From Auanema rhodensis (lineage: Eukaryota > Nematoda > Chromadorea > Rhabditida > Rhabditidae): 64,000 nt of DNA. The notes beneath the pieces were generated by a model that made no database searches, was not told the origin of the DNA, and saw only the letters and a list, made by a program, of their open reading frames with translations. Positions 38,201-52,647 of this stretch are shown in pieces (position 1 is the first letter of the stretch; every line of letters starts with the position of its first letter). The stretch covers positions 15,832,001 to 15,896,000 of the forward strand of contig OZ059895.1 in the NCBI GenBank assembly GCA_964057225.1, given 5' to 3'. The position numbers and the translations under genes are program-made.

Positions 38201-38716
38201 GTTCGAGAAAAGCGGACATTCACCGAGCACAACGTGACTACAGCCTGAACTTTTTTGTGAACAATCTTTTGGATGGGCCGGATATAAACCTCTTTTCCGG
38301 AAAAACCAAAGATCCTCGTCAATTCTCACTATGAAAATCAGATTCTACAGATCTGAATACTTCAGTTGAGTATATTCTTTTTGAAATATGTTTGATGAGG
38401 TTCGAGAAAAGCGGACATTCACCGAGCACAACGTGACTACAGCCTGAACTTTTTTGTGAACAATCTTTTGGATGGGCCGGATATAAACCTCTTTTCCGGA
38501 AAAACGAAAGATCCTCGTCAATTCTCACTATGAAAATCAGATTCTACAGATCTGAATACTTCAGTTTAGTATATTCTTAGTGAAATATGTTTGATGAGGT
38601 TCGAGAAAAGCGGACATTCACCGAGCACAACGTGACTACAGCCTGAACTTTTTTGTGAACAATCTTTTGGATGGGCCGGATATAAACCTCTTTTCCGGAA
38701 AAACGAAAGATCCTCG

Positions 38717-41700
38717 TCAATTCTCACTATGAAAATCAGATTCTACAGATCTGAATACCTCAGCTGAGTATATTCTTTTTGAAATATGTTTGATGAGGTT
38801 CGAGAAAAGCGGACATTCACCGAGCACAACGTGACTACAGCCTGAACTTTTTTGTGAACAATCTTTTGGATGGGCCGGATATAAACCTCTTTTCCGGAAA
38901 AACGAAAGATCCTCGTCAATTCTCACTATGAAAATCAGATTCTACAGATCTGAATACCTCAGCTGAGTATATTCTTTTTGAAATATGTTTGATGAGGTTC
39001 GAGAAAAGCGGACATTCACCGAGCACAACGTGACTACAGCCTGAACTTTTTTGTGAACAATCTTTTGGATGGGCCGGATATAAACCTCTTTTCCGGAAAA
39101 ACGAAAGATCCTCGTCAATTCTCACTATGAAAATCAGATTCTACAGATCTGAATACCTCAGCTGAGTATATTCTTAGTGAAATATGTTTGATGAGGTTCG
39201 AGAAAAGCGGACATTCACCGAGCACAACGTGACTACAGCCTGAACTTTTTTGTGAACAATCTTTTGGATGGGCCGGATATAAACCTCTTTTCCGGAAAAA
39301 CGAAAGATCCTCGTCAATTCTCACTATGAAAATCAGATTCTACAGATCTGAATACCTCAGCTGAGTATATTCTTTTTGAAATATGTTTGATCAGGTTCGA
39401 GAAAAGCGGACATTCACCGAGCACAACGTGACTACAGCCTGAACTTTTTTGTGAACAATCTTTTGGATGGGCCGGATATAAACCTCTTTTCCGGAAAAAC
39501 GAAAGATCCTCGTCAATTCTCACTATGAAAATCAGATTCTACAGATCTGAATACCTCAGCTGAGTATATTCTTTTTGAAATATGTTTGATCAGGTTCGAG
39601 AAAAGCGGACATTCACCGAGCACAACGTGACTACAGCCTGAACTTTTTTGTGAACAATCTTTTGGATGGGCCGGATATAAACCTCTTTTCCGGAAAAACC
39701 AAAGATCCTCGTCAATTCTCACTATGAAAATCAGATTCTACAGATCTGAATACCTCAGCTGAGTATATTCTAAGTGAAATATGTTTGATGAGGTTCGAGA
39801 AAAGCGGACATTCACCGAGCACAACGTGACTACAGCCTGAACTTTTTTGTGAACAATCTTTTGGATGGGCCGGATATAAACCTCTTTTCCGGAAAAACCA
39901 AAGATCCTCGTCAATTCTCACTATGAAAATCAGATTCTACAGATCTGAATACTTCAGTTGAGTATATTCTTTTTGAAATATGTTTGATGAGGTTCGAGAA
40001 CAGCGGACATTCACCGAGCACAACGTGACTACAGCCTGAACTTTTTTGTGAACAATCTTTTGGATGGGCCGGATATAAACCTCTTTTCCGGAAAAACGAA
40101 AGATCCTCGTCAATTCTCACTATGAATATCAGATTCTACAGATCTGAATACTTCAGTTTAGTATATTCTTAGTGAAATATGTTTGATGAGGTTCGAGAAA
40201 AGCGGACATTCACCGAGCACAACGTGACTACAGCCTGAACTTTTTTGTGAACAATCTTTTGGATGGGCCGGATATAAACCTCTTTTCCGGAAAAACGAAA
40301 GATCCTCGTCAATTCTCACTATGAAAATCAGATTCTACAGATCTGAATACCTCAGCTGAGTATATTCTTTTTGAAATATGTTTGATGAGGTTCGAGAAAA
40401 GCGGACATTCACCGAGCACAACGTGACTACAGCCTGAACTTTTTTGTGAACAATCTTTTGGATGGGCCGGATATAAACCTCTTTTCCGGAAAAACGAAAG
40501 ATCCTCGTCAATTCTCACTATGAAAATCAGATTCTACAGATCTGAATACCTCAGCTGAGTATATTCTTTTTGAAATATGTTTGATGAGGTTCGAGAAAAG
40601 CGGACATTCACCGAGCACAACGTGACTACAGCCTGAACTTTTTTGTGAACAATCTTTTGGATGGGCCGGATATAAACCTCTTTTCCGGAAAAACCAAAGA
40701 TCCTCGTCAATTCTCACTATGAAAATCAGATTCTACAGATCTGAATACCTCAGCTGAGTATATTCGTTTTGAAATATGTTTGATGAGGTTCGAGAAAAGC
40801 GGACATTCACCGAGCACAACGTGACTACAGCCTGAACTTTTTTGTGAACAATCTTTTGGATGGGCCGGATATAAACCTCTTTTCCGGAAAAACGAAAGAT
40901 CCTCGTCAATTCTCACTATGAAAATCAGATTCTACAGATCTGAATACCTCAGCTGAGTATATTCGTTTTGAAATATGTTTGATGAGGTTCGAGAAAAGCG
41001 GACATTCACCGAGCACAACGTGACTACAGCCTGAACTTTTTTGTGAACAATCTTTTGGATGGGCCGGATATAAACCTCTTTTCCGGAAAAACGAAAGATC
41101 CTCGTCAATTCTCACTATGAAAATCAGATTCTACAGATCTGAATACCTCAGCTGAGTATATTCTTAGTGAAATATGTTTGATGAGGTTCGAGAAAAGCGG
41201 ACATTCACCGAGCACAACGTGACTACAGCCTGAACTTTTTTGTGAACAATCTTTTGGATGGGCCGGATATAAACCTCTTTTCCGGAAAAACGAAAGATCC
41301 TCGTCAATTCTCACTATGAAAATCAGATTCTACAGATCTGAATACCTCAGCTGAGTATATTCTTTTTGAAATATGTTTGATCAGGTTCGAGAAAAGCGGA
41401 CATTCACCGAGCACAACGTGACTACAGCCTGAACTTTTTTGTGAACAATCTTTTGGATGGGCCGGATATAAACCTCTTTTCCGGAAAAACGAAAGATCCT
41501 CGTCAATTCTCACTATGAAAATCAGATTCTACAGATCTGAATACCTCAGCTGAGTATATTCTTTTTGAAATATGTTTGATCAGGTTCGAGAAAAGCGGAC
41601 ATTCACCGAGCACAACGTGACTACAGCCTGAACTTTTTTGTGAACAATCTTTTGGATGGGCCGGATATAAACCTCTTTTCCGGAAAAACCAAAGATCCTC

Positions 41701-42110
41701 GTCAATTCTCACTATGAAAATCAGATTCTACAGATCTGAATACCTCAGCTGAGTATATTCTAAGTGAAATATGTTTGATGAGGTTCGAGAAAAGCGGACA
41801 TTCACCGAGCACAACGTGACTACAGCCTGAACTTTTTTGTGAACAATCTTTTGGATGGGCCGGATATAAACCTCTTTTCCGGAAAAACCAAAGATCCTCG
41901 TCAATTCTCACTATGAAAATCAGATTCTACAGATCTGAATACTTCAGTTGAGTATATTCTTTTTGAAATATGTTTGATGAGGTTCGAGAAAAGCGGACAT
42001 TCACCGAGCACAACGTGACTACAGCCTGAACTTTTTTGTGAACAATCTTTTGGATGGGCCGGATATAAACCTCTTTTCCGGAAAAACCAAAGATCCTCGT
42101 CAATTCTCAC
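38717..42110 (+). repeat. Higher-order repeat: 10-monomer (1,990-bp) duplication
   Basis: The order of monomer variants from about 38,717 recurs 1,990 bp later. The rare TTTGATCAGG variant occurs at 39,388 and 39,587 and again at 41,378 and 41,577. It is followed in both blocks by the CTAAGTGAA monomer and then the TTCAGTTGAG monomer. This is a block duplication by unequal exchange, not independent mutation. Confidence 0.8.
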
Positions 42111-45100
42111 TATGAAAATCAGATTCTACAGATCTGAATACCTCAGCTGAGTATATTCTTTTTGAAATATGTTTGATGAGGTTCGAGAAAAGCGGACATT
42201 CACCGAGCACAACGTGACTACAGCCTGAACTTTTTTGTGAACAATCTTTTGGATGGGCCGGATATAAACCTCTTTTCCGGAAAAACGAAAGATCCTCGTC
42301 AATTCTCACTATGAAAATCAGATTCTACAGATCTGAATACCTCAGCTGAGTATATTCTTTTTGAAATATGTTTGATGAGGTTCGAGAAAAGCGGACATTC
42401 ACCGAGCACAACGTGACTACAGCCTGAACTTTTTTGTGAACAATCTTTTGAATGGGCCGGATATAAACCTCGTTTCCGGAAAAACGAAAGATCCTCGTCA
42501 ATTCTCACTATGAAAATCAGATTCTACAGATCTGAATACCTCAGCTGAGTATATTCTTTTTGAAATATGTTTGATGAGGTTCGAGAAAAGCGGACATTCA
42601 CCGAGCACAACGTGACTACAGCCTGAACTTTTTTGTGAACAATCTTTTGAATGGGCCGGATATAAACCTCTTTTCCGGAAAAACGAAAGATCCTCGTCAA
42701 TTCTCACTATGAAAATCAGATTCTACAGATCTGAATACCTCAGCTGAGTATATTCTTTTTGAAATATGTTTGATGAGGTTCGAGAAAAGCGGACATTCAC
42801 CGAGCACAACGTGACTACAGCCTGAACTTTTTTGTGAACAATCTTTTGGATGGGCCGGATATAAACCTCTTTTCCGGAAAAACGAAAGATCCTCGTCAAT
42901 TCTCACTATGAAAATCAGATTCTACAGATCTGAATACCTCAGCTGAGTATATTCTTTTTGAAATATGTTTGATGAGGTTCGAGAAAAGCGGACATTCACC
43001 GAGCACAACGTGACTACAGCCTGAACTTTTTTGTGAACAATCTTTTGGATGAGCCGGATATAAACCTCTTTTCCGGAAAAACGAAAGATCCTCGTCAATT
43101 CTCACTATGAAAATCAGATTCTACAGATCTGAATACCTCAGCTGAGTATATTCTTAGTGAAATATGTTTGATGAGGTTCGAGAAAAGCGGACATTCACCG
43201 AGCACAACGTGACTACAGCCTGAACTTTTTTGTGAACAATCTTTTGGATGGGCCGGATATAAACCTCTTTTCCGGAAAAACGAAAGATCCTCGTCAATTC
43301 TCACTATGAAAATCAGATTCTACAGATCTGAATACCTCAGCTGAGTATATTCTTAGTGAAATATGTTTGATGAGGTTCGAGAAAAGCGGACATTCACCGA
43401 GCACAACGTGACTACAGCCTAAACTTTTTTGTGAACAATCTTTTGGATGGGCCGGATATAAACCTCTTTTCCGGAAAAACGAAAGATCCTCGTCAATTCT
43501 CACTATGAAAATCAGATTCTACAGATCTGAATACCTCAGCTGAGTATATTCTTTTTGAAATATGTTTGATGAGGTTCGAGAAAAGCGGACATTCACCGAG
43601 CACAACGTGACTACAGCCTAAACTTTTTTGTGGACAATCTTTTGGATGGGCCGGATATAAACCTCTTTTCCGGAAAAACCAAAGATCCTCGTCAATTCTC
43701 ACTATGAAAATCAGATTCTACAGATCTGAATACCTCAGCTGAGTATATTCTAAGTGAAATATGTTTGATGAGGTTCGAGAAAAGCGGACATTCACCGAGC
43801 ACAACGTGACTACAGCCTGAACTTTTTTGTGAACAATCTTTTGGATGGGCCGGATATAAACCTCTTTTCCGGAAAAACGAAAGATCCTCGTCAATTCTCA
43901 CTATGAAAATCAGATTCTACAGATCTGAATACTTCAGTTTAGTATATTCTTAGTGAAATATGTTTGATGAGGTTCGAGAAAAGCGGACATTCACCGAGCA
44001 CAACGTGACTACAGCCTGAACTTTTTTGTGAACAATCTTTTGGATGGGCCGGATATAAACCTCGTTTCCGGAAAAACCAAAGATCCTCGTCAATTCTCAC
44101 TATGAAAATCAGATTCTATAGATCTGAATACCTCAGCTGAGTATATTCTTAGTGAAATATGTTTGATGAGGTTCGAGAAAAGCGGACATTCACCGAGCAC
44201 AACGTGACTACAGCCTGAACTTTTTTGTGAACAATCTTTTGGATGGGCCGGATATAAACCTCTTTTCCGGAAAAACGAAAGATCCTCGTCAATTCTCACT
44301 ATGAAAATCAGATTCTACAGATCTGAATACCTCAGCTGAGTATATTCTTAGTGAAATATGTTTGATGAGGTTCGAGAAAAGCGGACATTCACCGAGCACA
44401 ACGTGACTACAGCCTAAACTTTTTTGTGAACAATCTTTTGGATGGGCCGGATATAAACCTCGTTTCCGGAAAAACCAAAGATCCTCGTCAATTCTCACTA
44501 TGAAAATCAGATTCTACAGATCTGAATACCTCAGCTGAGTATATTCTTTTTGAAATATGTTTGATGAGGTTCGAGAAAAGCGGACATTCACCGAGCACAA
44601 CGTGACTACAGCCTAAACTTTTTTGTGAACAATCTTTTGGATGGGCCGGATATAAACCTCTTTTCCGGAAAAACGAAAGATCCTCGTCAATTCTCACTAT
44701 GAAAATCAGATTCTACAGATCTGAATACCTCAGCTGAGTATATTCTTTTTGAAATATGTTTGATGAGGTTCGAGAAAAGCGGACATTCACCGAGCACAAC
44801 GTGACTACAGCCTGAACTTTTTTGTGAACAATCTTTTGGATGGGCCGGATATAAACCTCTTTTCCGGAAAAACGAAAGATCCTCGTCAATTCTCACTATG
44901 AAAATCAGATTCTACAGATCTGAATACCTCAGCTGAGTATATTCTAAGTGAAATATGTTTGATGAGGTTCGAGAAAAGCGGACATTCACCGAGCACAACG
45001 TGACTACAGCCTGAACTTTTTTGTGAACAATCTTTTGGATGGGCCGGATATAAACCTCGTTTCCGGAAAAACCAAAGATCCTTGTCAATTCTCACTATGA

Positions 45101-45681
45101 AAATCAGATTCTACAGATCTGAATACCTCAGCTGAGTATATTCTAAGTGAAATATGTTTGATGAGGTTCGAGAAAAGCGGACATTCACCGAGCACAACGT
45201 GACTACAGCCTGAACTTTTTTGTGAACAATCTTTTGAATGGGCCGGATATAAACCTCTTTTCCGGAAAAACGAAAGATCCTCGTCAATTCTCACTATGAA
45301 AATCAGATTCTACAGATCTGAATACCTCAGCTGAGTATATTCTTTTTGAAATATGTTTGATGAGGTTCGAGAAAAGCGGACATTCACCGAGCACAACGTG
45401 ACTACAGCCTGAACTTTTTTGTGAACAATCTTTTGAATGGGCCGGATATAAACCTCGTTTCCGGAAAAACCAAAGATCCTCGTCAATTCTCACTATGAAA
45501 ATCAGATTCTACAGATCTGAATACCTCAGCTGAGTATATTCTAAGTGAAATATGTTTGATGAGGTTCGAGAAAAGCGGACATTCACCGAGCACAACGTGA
45601 CTACAGCCTGAACTTTTTTGTGAACAATCTTTTGGATGGGCCGGATATAAACCTCGTTTCCGGAAAAACCAAAGATCCTCG

Positions 45682-47682
45682 TCAATTCTCACTATGAAAA
45701 TCAGATTCTACAGATCTGAATACCTCAGCTGAGTATATTCTAAGTGAAATATGTTTGATGAGGTTCGAGAAAAGCGGACATTCACCGAGCACAACGTGAC
45801 TACAGCCTGAACTTTTTTGTGAACAATCTTTTGGATGGGCCGGATATAAACCTCTTTTCCGGAAAAACCAAAGATCCTCGTCAATTCTCACTATGAAAAT
45901 CAGATTCTACAGATCTGAATACCTCAGCTGAGTATATTCTAAGTGAAATATGTTTGATGAGGTTCGAGAAAAGCGGACATTCACCGAGCACAACGTGACT
46001 ACAGCCTGAACTTTTTTGTGAACAATCTTTTGGATGGGCCGGATATAAACCTCTTTTCCGGAAAAGCGAAAGATCCTCGTCAATTCTCACTATGAAAATC
46101 AGATTCTACAGATCTGAATACCTCAGCTGAGTATATTCTAAGTGAAATATGTTTGATGAGGTTCGAGAAAAGCGGACATTCACCGAGCACAACGTGACTA
46201 CAGCCTGAACTTTTTTGTGAACAATCTTTTGGATGGGCCGGATATAAACCTCGTTTCCGGAAAAACCAAAGATCCTCGTCAATTCTCACTATGAAAATCA
46301 GATTCTACAGATCTGAATACCTCAGCTGAGTATATTCTTTTTGAAATATGTTTGATCAGGTTCGAGAAAAGCGGACATTCACCGAGCACAACGTGACTAC
46401 AGCCTGAACTTTTTTGTGAACAATCTTTTGGATGGGCCGGATATAAACCTCGTTTCCGGAAAAACCAAAGATCCTCGTCAATTCTCACTATGAAAATCAG
46501 ATTCTACAGATCTGAATACCTCAGCTGAGTATATTCTAAGTGAAATATGTTTGATGAGGTTCGAGAAAAGCGGACATTCACCGAGCACAACGTGACTACA
46601 GCCTGAACTTTTTTGTGAACAATCTTTTGGATGGGCCGGATATAAACCTCGTTTCCGGAAAAACCAAAGATCCTCGTCAATTCTCACTATGAAAATCAGA
46701 TTCTACAGATCTGAATACCTCAGCTGAGTATATTCTAAGTGAAATATGTTTGATGAGGTTCGAGAAAAGCGGACATTCACCGAGCACAACGTGACTACAG
46801 CCTGAACTTTTTTGTGAACAATCTTTTGGATGGGCCGGATATAAACCTCTTTTCCGGAAAAACCAAAGATCCTCGTCAATTCTCACTATGAAAATCAGAT
46901 TCTACAGATCTGAATACCTCAGCTGAGTATATTCTAAGTGAAATATGTTTGATGAGGTTCGAGAAAAGCGGACATTCACCGAGCACAACGTGACTACAGC
47001 CTGAACTTTTTTGTGAACAATCTTTTGGATGGGCCGGATATAAACCTCTTTTCCCGAAAAGCGAAAGATCCTCGTCAATTCTCACTATGAAAATCAGATT
47101 CTACAGATCTGAATACCTCAGCTGAGTATATTCTAAGTGAAATATGTTTGATGAGGTTCGAGAAAAGCGGACATTCACCGAGCACAACGTGACTACAGCC
47201 TGAACTTTTTTGTGAACAATCTTTTGGATGGGCCGGATATAAACCTCGTTTCCGGAAAAACCAAAGATCCTCGTCAATTCTCACTATGAAAATCAGATTC
47301 TACAGATCTGAATACCTCAGCTGAGTATATTCTTTTTGAAATATGTTTGATCAGGTTCGAGAAAAGCGGACATTCACCGAGCACAACGTGACTACAGCCT
47401 GAACTTTTTTGTGAACAATCTTTTGGATGGGCCGGATATAAACCTCGTTTCCGGAAAAACCAAAGATCCTCGTCAATTCTCACTATGAAAATCAGATTCT
47501 ACAGATCTGAATACCTCAGCTGAGTATATTCTAAGTGAAATATGTTTGATGAGGTTCGAGAAAAGCGGACATTCACCGAGCACAACGTGACTACAGCCTG
47601 AACTTTTTTGTGAACAATCTTTTGGATGGGCCGGATATAAACCTCGTTTCCGGAAAAACCAAAGATCCTCGTCAATTCTCAC
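45682..47682 (+). repeat. Higher-order repeat: 5-monomer (995-bp) duplication
   Basis: The rare GAAAAGCGAAAG monomer at 45,881-46,090 recurs at 46,876-47,085, and the following three monomers repeat in order, including the TTTGATCAGG variant at 46,353 and 47,348 (995 bp apart). Confidence 0.8.
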
Positions 47683-48069
47683 TATGAAAATCAGATTCTA
47701 CAGATCTGAATACTTCAGTTTAGTATATTCTTAGTGAAATATGTTTGATGAGGTTCGAGAAAAGCGGACATTCACCGAGCACAACGTGACTACAGCCTGT
47801 ACTTTTTTGTGAACAATCTTTTGGATGGGCCGGATATAAACCTCTTTTCCGGAAAAACCAAAGATCCTCGTCAATTCTCACTATGAAAATCAGATTCTAC
47901 AGATCTGAATACTTCAGTTGAGTATATTCTTTTTGAAATATGTTTGATGAGGTTCGAGAAAAGCGGACATTCACCGAGCACAACGTGACTACAGCCTGAA
48001 CTTTTTTGTGAACAATCTTTTGGATGGGCCGGATATAAACCTCGTTTCCGGAAAAACCAAAGATCCTCG

Positions 48070-48875
48070 TCAATTCTCACTATGAAAATCAGATTCTACA
48101 GATCTGAATACCTCAGCTGAGTATATTCTTTTTGAAATATGTTTGATGAGGTTCGAGAAAAGCGGACATTCACCGAGCACAACGTGACTACAGCCTGAAC
48201 TTTTTTGTGAACAATCTTTTGGATGGGCCGGATATAAACCTCGTTTCCGGAAAAACCAAAGATCCTCGTCAATTCTCACTATGAAAATCAGATTCTACAG
48301 ATCTGAATACCTCAGCTGAGTATATTCTTTTTCAAATATGTTTGATGAGGTTCGAGAAAAGCGGACATTCACCGAGCACAACGTGACTACAGCCTGAACT
48401 TTTTTGTGAACAATCTTTTGGATGGGCCGGATATAAACCTCTTTTCCGGAAAAACGAAAGATCCTCGTCAATTCTCACTATGAAAATCAGATTCTACAGA
48501 TCTGAATACCTCAGCTGAGTATATTCTTTTTGAAATATGTTTGATGAGGTTCGAGAAAAGCGGACATTCACCGAGCACAACGTGACTACAGCCTGAACTT
48601 TTTTGTGAACAATCTTTTGGATGGGCCGGATATAAACCTCGTTTCCGGAAAAACCAAAGATCCTCGTCAATTCTCACTATGAAAATCAGATTCTACAGAT
48701 CTGAATACCTCAGCTGAGTATATTCTTTTTCAAATATGTTTGATGAGGTTCGAGAAAAGCGGACATTCACCGAGCACAACGTGACTACAGCCTGAACTTT
48801 TTTGTGAACAATCTTTTGGATGGGCCGGATATAAACCTCTTTTCCGGAAAAACGAAAGATCCTCGTCAATTCTCA
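48070..48875 (+). repeat. Higher-order repeat: 2-monomer (398-bp) duplication
   Basis: The private variant CTTTTTCAAATATG appears at 48,327 and 48,725 only, 398 bp apart, each preceded by the same CTCGTTTCC monomer. Confidence 0.75.
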
Positions 48876-49661
48876 CTATGAAAATCAGATTCTACAGATC
48901 TGAATACCTCAGCTGAGTATATTCTTTTTGAAATATGTTTGATGAGGTTCGAGAAAAGCGGACATTCACCGAGCACAACGTGACTACAGCCTGAACTTTT
49001 TTGTGAACAATCTTTTGGATGGGCCGGATATAAACCTCTTTTCCGGAAAAACGAAAGATCCTCGTCAATTCTCACTATGAAAATCAGATTCTACAGATCT
49101 GAATAACTCAGCTGAGTATATTCTTTTTGAAATATGTTTGATGAGGTTCGAGAAAAGCGGACATTCACCCAGCACAACGTGACTACAGCCTGAACTTTTT
49201 TGTGAACAATCTTTTGGATGGGCCGGATATAAACCTCTTTTCCGGAAAAACGAAAGATCCTCGTCAATTCTCACTATGAAAATCAGATTCTACAGATCTG
49301 AATACCTCAGCTGAGTATATTCTTTTTGAAATATGTTTGATGAGGTTCGAGAAAAGCGGACATTCACCGAGCACAACGTGACTACAGCCTGAACTTTTTT
49401 GTGAACAATCTTTTGGATGGGCCGGATATAAACCTCTTTTCCGGAAAAATGAAAGATCCTCGTCAATTCTCACTATGAAAATCAGATTCTACAGATCTGA
49501 ATACTTCAGTTGAGTATATTCTTTTTGAAATATGTTTGATGAGGTTCGAGAAAAGCGGACATTCACCGAGCACAACGTGACTACAGCCTGAACTTTTTTG
49601 TGAACAATCTTTTGGATGGGCCGGATATAAACCTCTTTTCCGGAAAAACCAAAGATCCTCG

Positions 49662-52647
49662 TCATTTCTCACTATGAAAATCAGATTCTACAGATCTGAA
49701 TACTTCAGTTGAGTATATTCTTTTTGAAATATGTTTGATGAGGTTCGAGAAAAGCGGACATTCACCGAGCACAACGTGACTACAGCCTGAACTTTTTTGT
49801 GAACAATCTTTTGGATGGGCCGGATATAAACCTCTTTTCCGGAAAAATGAAAGATCCTCGTCAATTCTCACTATGAAAATCAGATTCTACAGATCTGAAT
49901 ACTTCAGTTGAGTATATTCTTTTTGAAATATGTTTGATGAGGTTCGAGAAAAGCGGACATTCACCGAGCACAACGTGACTACAGCCTGAACTTTTTTGTG
50001 AACAATCTTTTGGATGGGCCGGATATAAACCTCTTTTCCGGAAAAACCAAAGATCCTCGTCATTTCTCACTATGAAAATCAGATTCTACAGATCTGAATA
50101 CTTCAGTTGAGTATATTCTTTTTGAAATATGTTTGATGAGGTTCGAGAAAAGCGGACATTCACCGAGCACAACGTGACTACAGCCTGAACTTTTTTGTGA
50201 ACAATCTTTTGAATGGGCCGGATATAAACCTCGTTTCCGGAAAAACCAAAGATCCTCGTCAATTCTCACTATGAAAATCAGATTCTACAGATCTGAATAC
50301 CTCAGCTGAGTATATTCTTTTTGAAATATGTTTGATGAGGTTCGAGAAAAGCGGACATTCACCGAGCACAACGTGACTACAGCCTGAACTTTTTTGTGAA
50401 CAATCTTTTGGATGGGCCGGATATAAACCTCTTTTCCGGAAAAACGAAAGATCCTCGTCAATTCTCACTATGAAAATCAGATTCTACAGATCTGAATACT
50501 TCAGTTTAGTATATTCGTATTGAAATATGTTTGATGAGGTTCGAGAAAAGCGGACATTCACCGAGCACAATGTGACTACAGCCTGAACTTTTTTGTGAAC
50601 AATCTTTTGGATGGGCCGGATATAAACCTCTTTTCCGGAAAAACCAAAGATCCTCGTCAATTCTCACTATGAAAATCAGATTCTACAGATCTGAATACCT
50701 CAGCTGAGTATATTCTTAGTGAAATATGTTTGATGAGGTTCGAGAAAAGCGGACATTCACCGAGCACAACGTGACTACAGCCTGAACTTTTTTGTGAACA
50801 ATCTTTTGGATGGGCCGGATATAAACCTCTTTTCCGGAAAAACCAAAGATCCTCGTCAATTCTCACTATGAAAATCAGATTCTACAGATCTGAATACCTC
50901 AGCTGAGTATATTCTTAGTGAAATATGTTTGATGAGGTTCGAGAAAAGCGGACATTCACCGAGCACAACGTGACTACAGCCTGAACTTTTTTGTGAACAA
51001 TCTTTTGGATGGGCCGGATATAAACCTCTTTTCCGGAAAAACCAAAGATCCTCGTCATTTCTCACTATGAAAATCAGATTCTACAGATCTGAATACCTCA
51101 GCTGAGTATATTCTTTTTGAAATATGTTTGATGAGGTTCGAGAAAAGCGGACATTCACCGAGCACAACGTGACTACAGCCTGAACTTTTTTGTGAACAAT
51201 CTTTTGGATGGGCCGGATATAAACCTCTTTTCCGGAAAAACCAAAGATCCTCGTCATTTCTCACTATGAAAATCAGATTCTACAGATCTGAATACTTCAG
51301 TTGAGTATATTCTTTTTGAAATATGTTTGATGAGGTTCGAGAAAAGCGGACATTCACCGAGCACAACGTGACTACAGCCTGAACTTTTTTGTGAACAATC
51401 TTTTGGATGGGCCGGATATAAACCTCTTTTCCGGAAAAATGAAAGATCCTCGTCAATTCTCACTATGAAAATCAGATTCTACAGATCTGAATACTTCAGT
51501 TGAGTATATTCTTTTTGAAATATGTTTGATGAGGTTCGAGAAAAGCGGACATTCACCGAGCACAACGTGACTACAGCCTGAACTTTTTTGTGAACAATCT
51601 TTTGGATGGGCCGGATATAAACCTCTTTTCCGGAAAAACCAAAGATCCTCGTCATTTCTCACTATGAAAATCAGATTCTACAGATCTGAATACTTCAGTT
51701 GAGTATATTCTTTTTGAAATATGTTTGATGAGGTTCGAGAAAAGCGGACATTCACCGAGCACAACGTGACTACAGCCTGAACTTTTTTGTGAACAATCTT
51801 TTGAATGGGCCGGATATAAACCTCGTTTCCGGAAAAACCAAAGATCCTCGTCAATTCTCACTATGAAAATCAGATTCTACAGATCTGAATACCTCAGCTG
51901 AGTATATTCTTTTTGAAATATGTTTGATGAGGTTCGAGAAAAGCGGACATTCACCGAGCACAACGTGACTACAGCCTGAACTTTTTTGTGAACAATCTTT
52001 TGGATGGGCCGGATATAAACCTCTTTTCCGGAAAAACGAAAGATCCTCGTCAATTCTCACTATGAAAATCAGATTCTACAGATCTGAATACTTCAGTTTA
52101 GTATATTCGTATTGAAATATGTTTGATGAGGTTCGAGAAAAGCGGACATTCACCGAGCACAATGTGACTACAGCCTGAACTTTTTTGTGAACAATCTTTT
52201 GGATGGGCCGGATATAAACCTCTTTTCCGGAAAAACCAAAGATCCTCGTCAATTCTCACTATGAAAATCAGATTCTACAGATCTGAATACCTCAGCTGAG
52301 TATATTCTTAGTGAAATATGTTTGATGAGGTTCGAGAAAAGCGGACATTCACCGAGCACAACGTGACTACAGCCTGAACTTTTTTGTGAACAATCTTTTG
52401 GATGGGCCGGATATAAACCTCTTTTCCGGAAAAACCAAAGATCCTCGTCAATTCTCACTATGAAAATCAGATTCTACAGATCTGAATACCTCAGCTGAGT
52501 ATATTCTTAGTGAAATATGTTTGATGAGGTTCGAGAAAAGCGGACATTCACCGAGCACAACGTGACTACAGCCTGAACTTTTTTGTGAACAATCTTTTGG
52601 ATGGGCCGGATATAAACCTCTTTTCCGGAAAAACCAAAGATCCTCGT
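49662..52647 (+). repeat. Higher-order repeat: 8-monomer (1,592-bp) duplication
   Basis: Two linked private variants, TATTCGTATTGAA and CACAATGTGAC, occur together at about 50,513/50,568 and again at about 52,105/52,160, exactly 1,592 bp apart. The surrounding monomers repeat in the same order, including GTCATTTCTC variants. This is the clearest higher-order repeat in the array. Confidence 0.85.
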
